Shown: positions 25,103 to 39,380, numbered from the stretch's first letter. The stretch: 64,000 nucleotides of DNA from Rhabdornis inornatus (GCA_013397075.1 VWZS01002882.1:620001-684000), one strand, 5' to 3'. Made by a program: numbers and translations. Notes: generated by a model from the sequence alone, not told the origin.

Positions 25103-28070
25103 GCTCCAGCTTGCATGCAGACAGAAACCTGTGCAGAGTGGCTTCGTTGCAGCTGGAGAAGAACCTGTCCCCAGAGGAAATAAACCTGGCTGAATTGTTC
25201 AGGAGGGTAACTAATGGCAAAGAAGAACCACCAAATAAGCATTGGTTTAACATAAATTCATGTCTGAAGAGAAATTTAAGGCACCAAGGACATGACAGGA
25301 AGAATGTCTCATTTTCTATAAATCAGACTTTATGACTGAGTAATAAATGAGATTTGAGATTTCTTAAGTAGCTCAGCCAGTTTAGCTGAATAAGGAGAGA
25401 GTGATAATTATATGATAGGCTGTAAACATCTACCTACAGGGGAGCAGAAATCTGATTTGTGAGGGCTCTTCCACCTATGAAACAAAAAAGTCCAATTGTC
25501 TAGATGAAGCTATAAATGCAAACTAAAAATTATAAAGTCTGAAATGTGAGGATAGGTAACTGTTACCAAGCTGTACTAATGCTGAATTCCCATTTCTTGA
25601 ATCCATTAGAAAGCTGTAGCAATGGAATAGTGGATTTCCTACTTCCGATAATCTTAAAACTAAAAAACCCAAGAGTTATGTTTCTTTGTTGTTTTGTTGG
25701 GGTTTTTAAAGTTCCCCCCCCAAAATACATGGTTTTAACCATTTTTTGATTTTTGGGAAGGTGGGTTGTGTTGCAGACATGATCACCCTACATAATCAAA
25801 ACTCCATGTTATTTATAATCTGCAAATCCCTCTTTTGTGCAAACTCATCTTTTCAAGGTGCTTAGCAGGGTGTATCACAAGTTAAAGGAGTAAATTTGGG
25901 TGGGGACTGCTTGTGAAAACATTGGTAGCCCCTTAGTGTGGCATCCTCATGGAATCCTCACTTTGAGATCATAAATCTGTGTGAGAAAAAGACCCAGAGC
26001 TATGCAGAGCAGTACCAGTAAAATAACAATGTTCTGGAGAGACTTTTCTCAAGTATATCTGAACAGAAAGAAACTGAAATGATTCACATGACAAAGGGAA
26101 ATATCTGCAGTTGAAATTAACTGTCACATCCATCAAATCTTGGATTTAAGCCTGGCACTTTGCACTAAGCAAGAATTGCTTCCAGATTTCCCCCAGTCAC
26201 GAATTGACAGTCTGGGCTAAACAGACCATAATGTGAGCACTAAGAGAATTTTGATGAAATTGGACAAAGAGTGAAGAGAATTGGAAAAGCTCCACATCTG
26301 GTGGTTTAGAAAAATAAAAGTTTCAGAGGAGAGAAGCTTAATCCAGTCCTGGTGTAAGTGGACACATCTTTGGTCTCCTGTGGATGATGCAGTCACCCAC
26401 TGAGATGCACTGCCAATAGCACTGCCCAGTCGCTGGGATGTGCCTTAATTCTCAAAAAATCAGGACAGAGATGCAATAAAAGAACATTTCTGCCTCTATT
26501 CTCCCTCTCCATCCAAAGCAAGTAGAAGAACTTTGCTACAGAGTCTGAAAGCCAAGGGTTTGGGCAAACATGAATGACCATCACTGGGATATGAATTATA
26601 TGTCCACATATAAAAGTAGACTACAAAGACACAGAAAGAAATCCTTGGGTTATTTCCACACCTTATTTTTGCAGCTTTTCAGAACAGCAGCAGAGTTTGG
26701 TCACTTTTAACTAACATAAATAGTCTTCTTTTTAACATGGTTTAGGTCAAAAGCAAACTGCTTTTATTTGGTTTTTTTTTTGGGGGGAGAAGGATTTCAC
26801 ATCTGAATTTCAGGGAAACTGATCTGAAATCTCAGATTAAAGTCACTCTCCATGAGATTTGCTTCCAGACTTGAGGCATTATTGATTATGTAGCAAGGTT
26901 TAAAATCAAATTAAATGCAGTAATTTGCCCCCAGGAAAATTGTGTACAAAAGATGTTTCTCCAAGAAAATCTCCTAAAGTAAAAAAAAATAAAAAAAAAA
27001 AAAAGAGGAAACCAAACAAAATAAATCCCCATTGCTTAATTAAATCTCCTCCTATGTGACAACATCTTTTTCTCTTTAGAGAGAATTCTTTTTAACTTTG
27101 ATTTTGAAGAACACTGGTGAAACAGCTCTCGTGTGAGCCACAGCAAGCAGCAGCAGTGCCAAAAGCATAGCTAGGATTTTGCAGGGGTGTTGGGACAGTA
27201 GTGAAACTGCTGTAGTGTCACCTAGAAAGATAAAAAGGATGCACTTTTCACAAATTCAGACAAAAATGTGATCACAGTCAGATTTTGAGAAGGAACATTT
27301 CCATCCATTGTATCAAACTGAAGCTCATTTTCTACCCTAGTACATTCTGATGTATTTTGGGATATTTTCTAACATATCTTTTTTCCTCATCTCCCAGAAT
27401 TGCATCAAACCAGTCAGCTTACAGCATTATACATCAACAGCCAAGGAGAGAAGAGGCAATAAGACATTTCTACCAGCTCCATTTGCAAAGCTCACATGAA
27501 TCAAAATCAAGCACTGTGGTACTTCTGAGCAGCCCTTGACTGCTGAATCCTGGAGCTTTAACTTGTCATTTAAACAGTGGGGTTAGTGCTTGTGTGAGCA
27601 ATCATGGCTGAGCTCTCTGGAATTTGAAGGGGGGGAGAAAATGAAGTCAAACTCCCCTTTTTCTGTCTCAATTAAAAATGCTGTGATCCCCAGGGTGAGA
27701 GCCTGTTGGGCAATACCTTCATGGAATTTGCTTTTCATTGAGCACAATTAATAAGTGATTTGCAGCAATCAGTGCTGATGAGGCCAAGTTCCTCCCTGCT
27801 CCCTACCCCAAATCTTGCCCCAGGCACCATCCCTGTCTCTGGGATGCTGAGCCCCTAGAGGATGCTGCTGTAGGGTATGAGCCATTCTTTCTCAGGGATA
27901 TGGGAACCCAGCTGCCAGAAAATCCCAGCTGGAAGGAGCTCTGGTGGGAAAGGGATTGGCTGGAGAGGGTTGCCACTGTGGGAAGGCAACATAGAGCTGT
28001 TTGGAGGAGAGCTTGCATTTGGGAGCTGATGGATAAAGAGAGCGCAACCCATGAACACACGAGGGGCTGC
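25103..28070. other. AT-rich stretch with no recognised feature
   Basis: I see no gene or identifiable repeat. A homopolymeric A tract occupies 26981-27004 and a T/G tract lies near 26770-26786. Confidence 0.4.
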
Positions 28071-28072
28071 TG

Positions 28073-28145
28073 CAGAATCACAGAGCAGTTTGGGTTGGAA
28101 GGGACACTGAAAGGTCAACCAGACTGAACCCTCAGGAGGGACATC
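28073..28145 (-). mobile_element. CR1 LINE 3'-end fragment
   Basis: The sequence starts cagaatcacagagcagtttg and continues ggttggaagggacactgaaaggtcaacc, a clear match to the complement of the avian CR1 3' terminus. The element therefore lies on the minus strand. Only the last 70 or so bases can be recognised. Confidence 0.8.
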
Positions 28146-30217
28146 CAAGGGGTCACAGAGAATGGGTGGCCGATGTGGGATGGGATTGCTGTGCCATATT
28201 AAAAAGGCTGGGGAAATGCACATGGCTTGTGGCCAGAAGCAGCCCAAGCCCAGCATTTATCCCTGTTCTGTCCCAGCTCCTCTGGGCTATGCCCTCAGCA
28301 GGGACAATGCAGCACACCCAAGCAGAAGGCAATTAAACTTCCTTCTGTACAGCAGCAGGGACTCTCTTTTTAGCTTTAGAAAGCTGCTCTCCAGGGCTTA
28401 AATTGAACTTCAGTCTACCATTGAGAAACACTATGGGGGCTCTGCTCTCAACTGGAGTACCTGGGAATTACTGCAATGTAAATAATAATTTCATAATATT
28501 CATGTAAGCCTGTTGTTGGATTGCAGTCACACATTGGAGTTTAACATGCCTGGCATAAGGTTGTTCATGCATAGTCTTGCAGAGGGTGTAATTGGGAGGG
28601 CTAGATAGCTATCTGTGAAGGGGTTACTCTGACATTTTTTCTGAGGGTAATATGGATTTCACTGCCTACAACTCAGTAGATCCATATGGAGGATTCTGCT
28701 TTAAAACTGGCTTTTATTCAAGGCTCTTCAGAGAATTTCCCTGCTTTGTTTTTCAAATGCAGTCACAAGAGGAAAGGAAAAACATATCTGAAAAATTTCA
28801 CTGTTGTGGGTTTGTTTTTTTCTTTCATTTTGCTATAGCTGCATATTATTTCCCTCCTTTGCAAAGTAGCTTTAAAATACACAGGCTAAAAAGGGAAGGA
28901 ACATTTATTTTTTATTTAGTATTACTATTTACTGCAGACAGCTTGTAATTTGGATAAAGTTTCCAGGTGCAACCATAGACTTATAGAAATCAATATTAAC
29001 TCTCCATTGCCTTTGTGGGATTAAGTGAAGAGAAAGCAATCCAATGGGATACTGTTGGTGTCTCCTCTTTTCCAGAGATACTACTCCACTCAAATCTAAA
29101 CAAACCTTGGCTTGACTTTTGGTTTTATTCTTGAAGGTCACAAGTCTCAGTTTTGTTTAGGCTGCACATGGACCTGCTTCTGAAAACAGTGGGCTCTTCC
29201 CACAAGTACATCTGGTGTCTTATCTCTGATGTTCAGGAAATGAGCCTCCCCCCTGCTACAACACTGCTGTGTTGAGAAGAAGGTTTTGTAATATATTGAG
29301 AGTAAAAACCATACAGGACTTTCTTAATTCAAAAAGAAGATTGTGCACTGGGACTATAAATAAAATACTCCAACAGGGTATTTTATAGTTCATCCTCATG
29401 CCAAGAGATACTGAAGGACTGTTGAGATCAGAGGACACCAAAATTATCAAACTACAAAAGAGATGGATGTCAGGATGATATATGTTGGTCTTTTGCTTAC
29501 CTGTGATGACGACTTCCTGGCAGCAGATATTTCCAAATTTGAGTAACAAACTAGAAAACCATCCTGAACTTCAAGGACTACAGCTGTAACTAGTAAGATT
29601 ATATTTCTACACTTTGCCTGTTTTTTCATTGAAATAATTTTGCATTAATTTCTCTGGCTGCTTAATTACTTTTCTCTTTTTCTAATTAGTTAATTCACCC
29701 AGTTTGGCAAAATACACATGCACATTCCAATTTCTGCTTATTTACAGCACTGATTATATAAGTCCATAAATGTCCAGCTTAATTTTGTGGTGAGTTATAT
29801 GTGGTGGAGGCCACCACAAGAATTTCATTAGTCTCAGCTTTAAAGCAGTGACAGTAATTGCTGTAAGGCTATAAAGATTGAGCAAGATGTCATAAAAACA
29901 CAACAGTAGCGATAAGAAATGTAAATATTGTTGACACCTGGAGACCAGCTAATCTGTGCAGGCAATGTATCATGTTCTATATATTTGTAATATTTCTCTC
30001 TGTGCATCCTGTTGGCAGCAAGAGACTTTAAACTGCAGAAAACTTGACTAACTCTCAGCAGGTCACTCACCTCCAAAACTGCAGCATTAATTTGTGCTGC
30101 TAATAGTGAACCAATAACTTGTTGAAGAAAACAAATGAACAATGGAAAAACCAATGGAAATGTTTGAGTGGAGGCTGGGTAAAAACCCACAGTGACACTC
30201 ACAATCTCTGCAAAAAT

Positions 30218-30410
30218 GACCTGTCCAGAACCTCTCTGGGTAACCTGTGCCAGGGCCTCACCACCCTCACAGCAAAGAATTTCTTCCTAATACCTGCTCT
30301 AAACTTCCTTCTTTCATCTTCAGGTCATTCCCACTTGTCCTATCACTCCATGCTCTTGTGAAAAATCACTCTCCAGCTTTCTTGGAAGGCTCTAAGGTTG
30401 CTCTCCTTAA
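30218..30410 (-). mobile_element. CR1 LINE 3'-UTR fragment
   Basis: The plus strand carries the complement of the conserved CR1 3' region: cctctctgggtaacctgtgc, then the blocks cagggcctcaccaccctcac, caaagaatttcttcctaata and cacttgtcctatcactccat. It is moderately diverged. It lacks the terminal GGTTGGAAGGG block, which has decayed or been lost. The open frames here (30119-30361 and 30247-30576) are CR1 remnants, not genes. Confidence 0.8.
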
Positions 30411-33400
30411 TATAATTTGTGCTCTTCAGCAGACACCAGAATCTCATCCCTCTCTTCTTATGTTAGTGGTAGTTCTATACCCACACTGTCCTGCACAAGC
30501 CCTGACAAGTCAGTCTCTTTTTCCTAATGCATCAAAGTGTCCTAAGAAAGATGAAAATGCAGGAACTTGTTTCTAGCTCCAAACCTGCAGGCAAGACTGC
30601 AAGACTCCTCTGCAAGAGCTGGGATGGTGCCTCCACACATGTAGACAGACCTTGGTGATGTTAGAGACCAAACACCTCCTTTTCAATGTGCCTCTGAGTC
30701 ACCATCCTTGATGAGGCACAGGCTGTGTGCCTGCAGTTCCCTGAGCTGGCATTAAGGGAAATAAACACTGCTCTGAGAGAGGCAGAGCTGAGGAAGCTCA
30801 GTTTTCTAAGGTCCTGCATCCTGCATCTTTTCTCTCTACTCCTCACACAGTATCCCCTTCTACCCTCCTTTGACTCCTGCAATTCACCCTTCTCCTCTGA
30901 TTTCTCCAGCATCCCTCCCATATCCTCATCACTGCATCCCATGGATGTGCTCATCCTACCTCCACCCTCTTCCCACATGCTAAGTCAGGGGCAGTTTGTG
31001 TGGTGGCCAGCCCCAAGCCACAGGTATGGACATCTGACCACAGAGTGAGCCTTCCTCAGGTCAGACAGACCCAGGGACTGCCAGCACAGCCTGCAGGCTT
31101 TCCCAGAGGAGGACACACCTGGCAACTTCACTGTCTCTGTGTCCTCAGCTCACGTCTCAAATCTGGGTTAAACTGGTTGGTTTTAAGTGGGGAATTGGCA
31201 GGCAAGTGTGATCTCATGGTCTTTGGGAGACCTGTGGAGAAAGCAGCAGGGTTTTTGCTGTTATGGTGGAACAACTGGGCAGCACCAAGGCCCAGGGCTG
31301 TGGGACATGATGTAGCCAATCTCTCTGGCTTTCTTGTGCCTCTCTTGCTCTCCTCTTCACTGTAAAGCTCCATACCAAAACTCCCCAGCCCCTGAGCTGT
31401 GGTTGCACAAGCTGCCCTCCATCCTCTCTGTGATGTCTGTCCTTTTGTAACAGCCCCTCAGGCAGGGCTGACTCAAGAGTCCTCACAGCCTTGTGAGAGA
31501 CAGAAACTGGAAGCTGATCTGACTGCAGGGAAGAAAATAAAAGGCAAAAAAAAAAAAAAGCAAAATGGGGGTAGGCATGGGAGCATGGCAGTAATGCTTA
31601 AACCAGCACCACTTTTAGGAAGTAATTTGTCTGATATGCCCTGAATTTAGGGTAGGGGCCACTGCAATCACTACTTGAAACTCAGGTGATAACCCTTAAC
31701 CAGTGGGAAAAAAAATCAACCAATGGACCAACAAAACGAACAAACAAATAGAACCCAAAATCAAAAACCCACACAAAATACAAGGAAAAAACCAAGAAGC
31801 ACAGGGGATATCTTAATGCATCTGCTGGGAAGTGGTAGGGAAACCAAGTGTACACAGCATGTCTGCCACTAAGGAGAGGTTATTCTTGCGTGGAGATTTG
31901 TAACGGAAATAAGCCTGGTTGGAACGAAGCATGAATGGAAATGTGTTTGTGAAATCACCAGGAAAAAAAAAAACAGCAAAATGAGGGTTAAAAGAGCAGC
32001 CTCTGCCAGTAGCCAAGGTCAGACAGATAGCTGTGGTACACTAATGAAGATGTTTATGCCAAGAGCAGAAGGTCTGTGCTCTGATAAAAGCACAGCTGGG
32101 ATGGTTCCTCAACAGCAGATCCCACAGGAGGAGGGCAACCAGATTACAGGTACCTCTAAGAATCCCAAAATAGGGAAGCACAGACAAAGCACAGCAGGTT
32201 TTGCTAACAGTCAAGAAGGATGAAATTAGCAAAATTCTGAGGCAAATAATTGCTGTCCATAATTTCTGGCTTCTAAAAGGTATTAAAGTCCCATCCAAAC
32301 CCATCTGGCCATCACCAAGGAAGAGGAGCTGCCTGAGTGTCTTATTCTCCACATTACACACGAGTGGTCCTTGGCCAAACTGCTTGAGCTCACAGCTCTG
32401 TGTGACTGTAACAGGCTGTGAGTGTAGAGGGTGAAATCTGCAGCACAAAAATCCTCACATCTCCCTCAGACATCACTCTGAGCTCTGCTGCTCTGGTTTC
32501 CTGCACCTGAAAGCATAGAGACAGACAAATAAAAAGGTTCATAGCTCTGAGACCTGATCTGTTCACAGCTCAGCCCCCTCATTCATAGTTTGATGTGCTC
32601 CTGAAAGGAGCTGATTCTTTTTTTCATTAGCATTCATCTTGATCTGAAGTAGCTGAGCAGGTGGAAAGGGTTTAACAGTTGGTGGCTTTCCAAATCCATC
32701 TCTCTCATCTTCCAGGTCTTCTCTTCCCCCTGCTCCTGCTCCTTTACTGGAATGGGTGAGCTGTGTCCCTTGTTCCTGCTTCTCCTCCTGATCCCAGCCA
32801 CAGACCCCTGTGTTTGGGAAGTGTCACAGCAATGAGGTAACTGATCCTTTTCTCCAGAGCACTTCCCATTCCTGCCTTCATCTGGGGACAGCAGCAAAAA
32901 ACGGAGCAGCAAGAAGCCAGAATTCCATCAAGATGGAGTGTAGCATCAGGCTGTGACCTGTCAAATCCCTCTGGAACCTTCTTGTATTGTCTTCAAAACA
33001 AGTACTTCTGCAGAGTCCCTTCTTATTTTCAGTGCCTTCTCTGTTTTGACCTGTCTCTTACTAATGCTTGATGTAATTTCCAATATTCCATTCATATAAG
33101 ACATGAATCCCATTTATTTGGTTGTTGGCCATTTTTCTCCACTTAATAGGCACAGAGTTATCATAGATTCAGTGGCTCTTCTCTGTTCCTCAGGAAGCTG
33201 AAATTCAGAGCCATTAAAGACACAACAACCATCTTGCTGAGCATCTTCCCATGTTTTAATGCAAGGCATGAAAGGGCTTTTACAATGAAGGAGTTAAAGC
33301 AGAGTCATGGCATAGCTGGAGCAGGGCAGAGGTATTTAGCAGAGCTCAGAACTGTCAGAACCCACAGTGCCATGCCCTGCTGCTCACCAGAGTGACCCAC

Positions 33401-36400
33401 ATCTCCCTGGTTCTTCTTGGCTCCTTCCCTCTTCCCTCCTGCCTTTGGATGATCCAGAATTAACCACATTTTTCCTCTTTTTGCTGGAACTATGCCAGCT
33501 CCCCATCCCTCCCTGTCCTCTTGAAGACTTCCATTACTAATTTGGGACCTTGAAGTTTCCTGCCCTACCTGTAAACTTAAGTGAGGGTTCCTCTTGCTGC
33601 CCAGTGGAGTACAACAGGGAGGAGATGAGCCAGAAAATCACCTGTGCAAATCCTTATTTGTGTGCCTGCTGGGGGATGTTAAGCTTTATATCTGTGCTGC
33701 AGCTTCATTAAAATAAAAACACTAGGAGCAGGGGGAAAGCCTCCTGATTTGATCTCACCTTTTTCCCAGATTTACTTTGTGATTGTGCAGAATCACACTC
33801 ATCTGCCACCCCTTGGGCGAGAAGAGACAAATAATTCAGCTGCTATTTGGTCTGCAACCAGCAAGAGCTTGCAGAAATGTGAGCAGCCTGGTTAAGGGAA
33901 GGCTTGTGTAAGTGCAAGCTTATGGTTCACAGTAGTCAGCAAGAAATGGTTTATGGCTTTACTTGCCAGGGGCTTTGTAGGAACAAGTTCTGGCCTTGAA
34001 AATTCCTGTCCCTGCTCAGAAGAAGAGGAGTATTTCTATCACAACGATGACAGACATTCCTGAAAAAAATGGCAACTTTCACATTTTATCCCAAATATTT
34101 ATATGTATGTGTGATAATACATCACTTCAGAAGAAAAGGTTGATAAATATTATAAAACCAGGGTATAGCCAGGGCTCAACTTGGTCCATAATGCTTCAGC
34201 AAACTGAAGGCACTCCTACCTGCTTTTATCTGAACCTATGTACATTATGGAATAGTTCAGCTACACAATAAAGTTACTGAGTTCTCATCATCCATATTAT
34301 CACTCTGGAGCAGGCAGTCATCTGTGGCAGCTCTTCTGCTTCTGGCAAAACTGAGATCTTTTCCCCTCACATATTATTCACATTGTATGGAAGAAAAAAA
34401 AATCTTTGTGCTTCTCCAATAACTTTTAGAAGGTGAGAACTCCTCTGAACCACGAAAGAGAGAATCATCCTTTCAGCATTCACATTTCTGGAATAATAGC
34501 ACGGATATTTTTTTTTTGCAACTGTTTTATACCATGTGTTAGCAAACCCACACAAGAGGAAGTTGTTCGTTCAAAATATCAGAGACACAATGTGGGCTTG
34601 CTGATACAATGAGAGACATCTTCTGTGTCTGAGGGGTTGTTTTTACTTTCTTTCTTTTTTTTTTTTTTTTCAACTGCCAAGCAACATTTGGATGCTAAGT
34701 GGGAGAAGTCTGGACAGAATGTTTTCTGCAGCTGAGTTGTTGGTGGCTTTGCTATTGTAGAAATCACAGGTGATCTGCAGGAAAATCTGTATGGCAGAGG
34801 GGCAGTGACATTAAAAATCCAGAACACAAACATGCTCTGCCTCCCTCCTCTCCATGTGCTACACAGAGCAACAGAACATCCCACATTAATTTGCAACCCA
34901 AATCAGTTTTCTCTCACTGGAGACTCACACAGGTGTTGCTCAACATTTTTTAATTAAAAGGCTTCTTCACCTTGTGGGAAGCAAAAAAACCCAACGAAAC
35001 AACAAAAAGCCAAACAAGCACCTGGGCAGGATCTTTCATTTCCAGCAAAACTAAAATGCACCTATTTCTCTTTTCCTCACTGATTTTTTCCACTTACTAA
35101 AAGACGTTGGTGTGTGCATGTTTTATTTTACTTTAAATAAACCAAACCCGTTCAATCTCAGCACTTTTTAATACCCACCAGTGACCTGGTCTGAAACCAC
35201 TGATTTATACAATTTGGCCATTTCAAAGTTTGAACATTGAAACTATCAGAATATTTCTCAGAATGAATCTGTGCAAGCCACACACAATTCTCTGAAGAAA
35301 ATGAGTACTTGACTGCTCTAGCTGTCATCACCATCACAGAAAACTTCCCCTTATATTCATCTATGATCAAACTGGCACCTCAGAAAAGCCACTAATTTTT
35401 GCAAAATTCTATTCTCTATAGAGAAGATAAGGGTTTTTTCTCCAGGTAACGGAAAATTAAAAGACTCATTACAAACCTCTGAGTGTTTTCTCCATTACAG
35501 ATAATTTTGTCTTCTTTAAAATGCATCAGGAATTAATTAAAGCCTAGAAAATCAACATCTTTGGCATGGAGCAGAGGGACTAACCTTATAATTTAGATTT
35601 AAAAAAACCCCAAACAACAGAGCAGAGGCAAATCATGTATGGTATTGCTGCATATTATGGGAAAGCAGAACCTTTTGAAGATCCTGCTGAGCTGGGTAAC
35701 CCCCAGAGAGACACCAGGCAGGAACCTTGAGACCCAGCAGGATCAGCCTGATGCAGTCAGCTAAGAAAAACACTGATTTCCTCCCGTCTGGAAAAGAAAA
35801 AAGTTGTGTTACCACATTTGCCAACATACGAATGCAAACCATAAAACCTCCTGCTCTAAATGCTCTTAGGGATTGGTGGTGACCCCTGTGGTGTGGCCCC
35901 TATTCTGACAGCTATTTATTCTCCACAGCTGTCTCAAACTGGTGAAAAATAGAAGTCAAAAGTTAAGCAATGGTAAAACATTTCTGTAAAGCTTTTATAG
36001 ACTCTTGCACAGAGGATTCCTGAAGCACTAGGCTCTCAAAACCTATGGCTCTTGGAAGAAATTCTTCCAGCCTCTAAAATCACTTCTAAAAGCATCCCAG
36101 TTCCCCCTTCAGCCCATTGCTGGATTGAACCACCTCAAGTCCTGTGCACTGTAAGGTCAGATAATTTCTTTTTGCTTTGCCTTTGCCTTGAGGTGGGATG
36201 TTCAGAGTTTGTGTAATTTCTTCATCTACCTCAGATACCACTGTTGCCAACATTTCCTGGAAATAAGCATGCTGAGCAACTTCTAATTGGCTCTCATTTG
36301 AGAAATGACAGTTTTCTGCTCCCATCCCACCAGTCACCCTGCTTTATTCTCCTCTGTGTACCTCACTGGTTCTTCTGAGAACAGAAGAAAATTATTTGTA

Positions 36401-37790
36401 TCATTTTGGTGACAAAGCAGCTGTCTTTATTTCCATCCTGCCCTCACCATGTGACAGACCCACTTCTTCATTTTCCTGATGCCCAAAGTATTTAATATTG
36501 GTGTTTTTTCTGGGTTTTGTTTGGTTGGTTTGTTGTTTGTTTGGGGTTTTTCACTATTTCTATTAATATCCTTTGCAACATCTATCTCAGCTTGGTTCTT
36601 GGCCATTTGGCTGTTATTCTCTCCTGCTGACCTTGGCCTTTTCCTAAACACCCTTCCTCATTTACTCCTATCCAAGCTCCCCATTGTTGTGAAATAAAAG
36701 ATGCAAAAACTTTCAAAGCCCACTCTTCAATTAAGCTTTTAAGCACAGCCCAACAGCCAACTTCACAAAGATTTGCCCTCTTAAATCAAAATCATTGTTG
36801 ATAAACCTGTTATTCCTTTCATCTAGTTTGAAGAAATCACTCGGTCCAAAGTTAATTTCTAAAACTAATGTATTATAATATTTTTATTTTTTACCACACC
36901 AAAATTTCAGTGTATCCACATAATTTGTTCAGTAGCTGTGTGGGAAATAATAGATTGATTTTCACTTCCCAGAATATCTGGATCCTGCAATTACCAACAT
37001 AAACCTTAATTTGTCAGATTAGCAACAGTTCTCAGTAGTATTAATCCATGCAATCCTAGAGAGACAATTTGCTTCATTCAGGTCTAAACCTGGGGATACT
37101 CATTCCTTGAAACTTCTCTAGCAAAGCCCCAGACACTTTCCTGCATCCCTGTGGTGATATGGCTTAATCTGTAACTGAGTTGTTTGCCCCTTTTCTCTAC
37201 AACTACTTTTTATTGAGAGTTATCTATGTTTTATATATTAGATTTAAGGTCCTCTAGTTCAATTTCTTATCATATTAATACAATAGATCAATAACTTTTC
37301 TGAGAGGAAATCATACAGGCATACAAACAAAAATCAGTGTAGCTACAAACACTCGAAGAATTATTAGAGGAAAATCTCTTTGTCAGATTTATTTTTGATT
37401 CTGGGCATCCCACAGTTTTTACCCTGGATGCATCTGAAGTCACAGAGCTGTTAAGAGGCAGCACTGAAATCTGAGAATTGAAACCAAACTTGGTTAAAAC
37501 GATAACCTGCAGTGTACCTCGGGAACCCATCTGTTTCTGGCTGCTCTTTGCTCCTCTCATCATGCACACAGCACTCTGTGTGCCCAAGATCAGCCTCAAC
37601 CAGAGAGCCTGAGCATCACTCAATGCCTGAAAACCTGAGTTTCCACCTGGACATGACTCCTGAGTGACACAAATCTGCCTTTCCTTGAGCTGAAATGAGT
37701 CTCAACCCCCACAGAGTCGTGCTGATCTGAATAGAGACCTGGATGAGTAAGCCACTTTTCAGAGTAAAGGGAGATAAAGACAGAGAGGGG
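30411..37790. other. AT-rich stretch with no recognised gene
   Basis: I see only short open frames. CAAA/CCAAA-type low-complexity tracts occur at 31720-31800 and 34983-35020, a T tract at 34650-34670, and a G/T tract at 36500-36560. Minus-strand open frames at 36086-36337 and 36427-36651 look mildly protein-like (EMLATVVSEVDEEITQTLN) but lack consistent splice signals and are unrecognised. Confidence 0.35.
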
Positions 37791-37796
37791 ATGATT

Positions 37797-37885
37797 TAGA
37801 TTAGAAGGACCTTAAAGATCATCTCATTCCAACCCCCCTGCCACAGGCAGGGACACCTTCCACTAGACCAGGTTGCTCAAATCTC
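37797..37885 (-). mobile_element. CR1 LINE 3'-end fragment
   Basis: The plus strand shows gaccttaaagatcatctcat, then tccaacccccctgccacagg and cactagaccaggttgctcaa, the complement of the standard avian CR1 3' end. The copy is 5'-truncated and on the minus strand. Confidence 0.85.
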
Positions 37886-38644
37886 TGTTTTGTTCACACA
37901 ACAATGCTTCATCCCTTCCAGCTATAGAAATCTTCATCTGATTTCAGGAGCTTGAAGCAGCACAAATAAAATGTTACTGAACGGGGAAAAAAATGCAGCA
38001 CGAAAAAAACCCTCCCAAACTGTCAAAAAAGAAACATTGATTTCAAGACTACACAAGATAGCATCTAATGACCACAAATGCCACTCTGCTTAAACAGGAT
38101 TTCAGATTACTGTTCTTGCTTAATAAGAGTCATAAACTACTGAACCTTAAAGAGCAAACAAAAAGATCTCCTATTCTGGAAACAACCTGCAGCAAATGCT
38201 GTAATGGAAATACTTTGAGCAGTATTTTTAGAAAATATGTTCTCTGCTTGCTGGGCAGAAATCATACTGAAAAAATGCAGGAAAATCAGCGGTGACCCTG
38301 TGAACCATGACTTTCTGGTGGTCACAGTGCTCTTCACAACTCAACAGCCCCAGTTAAAGCACCACTGAACTACAAGAAGAGGGAAAAAAAAAGAAGAGGT
38401 GGAGAAAACCTGACCTTTGCTGTGCTGCAGGGAACGAGGTGTAAATTTGTCGGGGTGGGATGCTCTGAGTGCAGGGAGGTGAGGGGCTGCTCCTCCTTGT
38501 TCAGGGCAAAGGGCTGACAAAAAAGGGGCAGCAGCACTGAAGGATTCAGCTGCCAAGCGCAGGCAGAGCAAGTGATTACTCCTTATCCCTTCCTCTGGAG
38601 TGTTTGATTTCATGTCCCCTGTCCTACCTTCTCTCTCCAGCTGT

Positions 38645-38649
38645 CTCTG
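38645..38649. repeat. Target-site duplication, left copy (ctctg)
   Basis: The five bases ctctg directly precede the LTR start at 38650 and recur at 39381-39385. A 5-bp duplication is usual for class III (ERVL) insertions. Confidence 0.65.
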
Positions 38650-39380
38650 TGTCTTGGCTTGCAAAGCAGGATGTGACCGAAAGTGTGAATTCTATCACCA
38701 TCTGCTGAAACCAGGTGTGGCAGTGATCCTTATCTCTGTGGGAGATATTCTCTGCTAATGGGCCAGCTGTTAAACCAGCTGGGGCAGTGTTCTTTATCTT
38801 TTCCACAACCCATCCTTCCTCCAGGAGTATGTCTCCTGTTAATGGGCCATTGAGTCCCACTGCATGACTGATAAAAATACATCATCCCATTGGGAGATGC
38901 CCCAGCCACGGAGAGGAGCCAAGCATTTCCTACCTAGATAAAATCTGAGATTTGGAACATCAGAGCAGCCTTTTTCCCCTGGATTCCCAAGGAAAACCAG
39001 ACCCTTCTATATCATCACTGGACCTTTGGAGGAAAACTGCATCCTTCTGCAGGAGCACTGCTCCAACTGAACCACATCTGTCACTGCAGGAGGATGCAGC
39101 CACCATTTAATGGGACTGCTACCAGCACCCTGACTGACTGACGGGGTGTCAGGTTGTATTCTGACTCTCGGTGTCTTTGGGTTTGGGATATTTTTTGTAT
39201 TACTGTATATTTTATTTTAATTCTTTTACCTAGTAAAGAACTGTTATTCTTATTCCCATATCTTTGCCTGAGAGCTCCTTAATTTCAAAATCATAATAAT
39301 TTGGAGGGGGGGTTCTACGTTGTCAATTTCAAGAGAGGTTCCTGCCTTTCTTAACAAACTCCTGACTTTCAAACCAAGAA
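38650..39380 (+). mobile_element. Solo LTR, ERVL-type
   Basis: A 731-base element starts TGTCTTGG and ends ...accaagaa, and is flanked by ctctg on both sides. The expected terminal CA seems to have decayed to AA. It resembles an ERVL-type LTR that I associate with songbirds, including the conserved tail block around tagtaaagaactgttattct. A TATA-like gataaaaata lies near 38869-38879 and an AGTAAA polyadenylation variant at 39232-39237, which supports the plus orientation. Two imperfect copies of a block ending ctaatgggcca-like (about 38709-38772 and 38773-38848) form an internal duplication typical of U3. There is no internal retroviral sequence, so recombination between two LTRs has left a solo copy. 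Confidence 0.85.

Noticed and set aside
27803..28256. Minus-strand frames of 92 and 133 codons as a possible gene
   Set aside because: Part of the frame is the CR1 3' end at 28073-28145, and the rest shows no domain, start context or splice signal.
30119..30576. Two overlapping plus-strand frames of 80 and 109 codons
   Set aside because: The DNA is the complement of the CR1 3' UTR, which is non-coding in the LINE itself.
23880..35020. Recurrent CAAA/CCAAA-type tracts (23880-23920, 31720-31800, 34983-35020) as a possible dispersed repeat family
   Set aside because: They share composition but no alignable unit, and look like ordinary avian low-complexity sequence.
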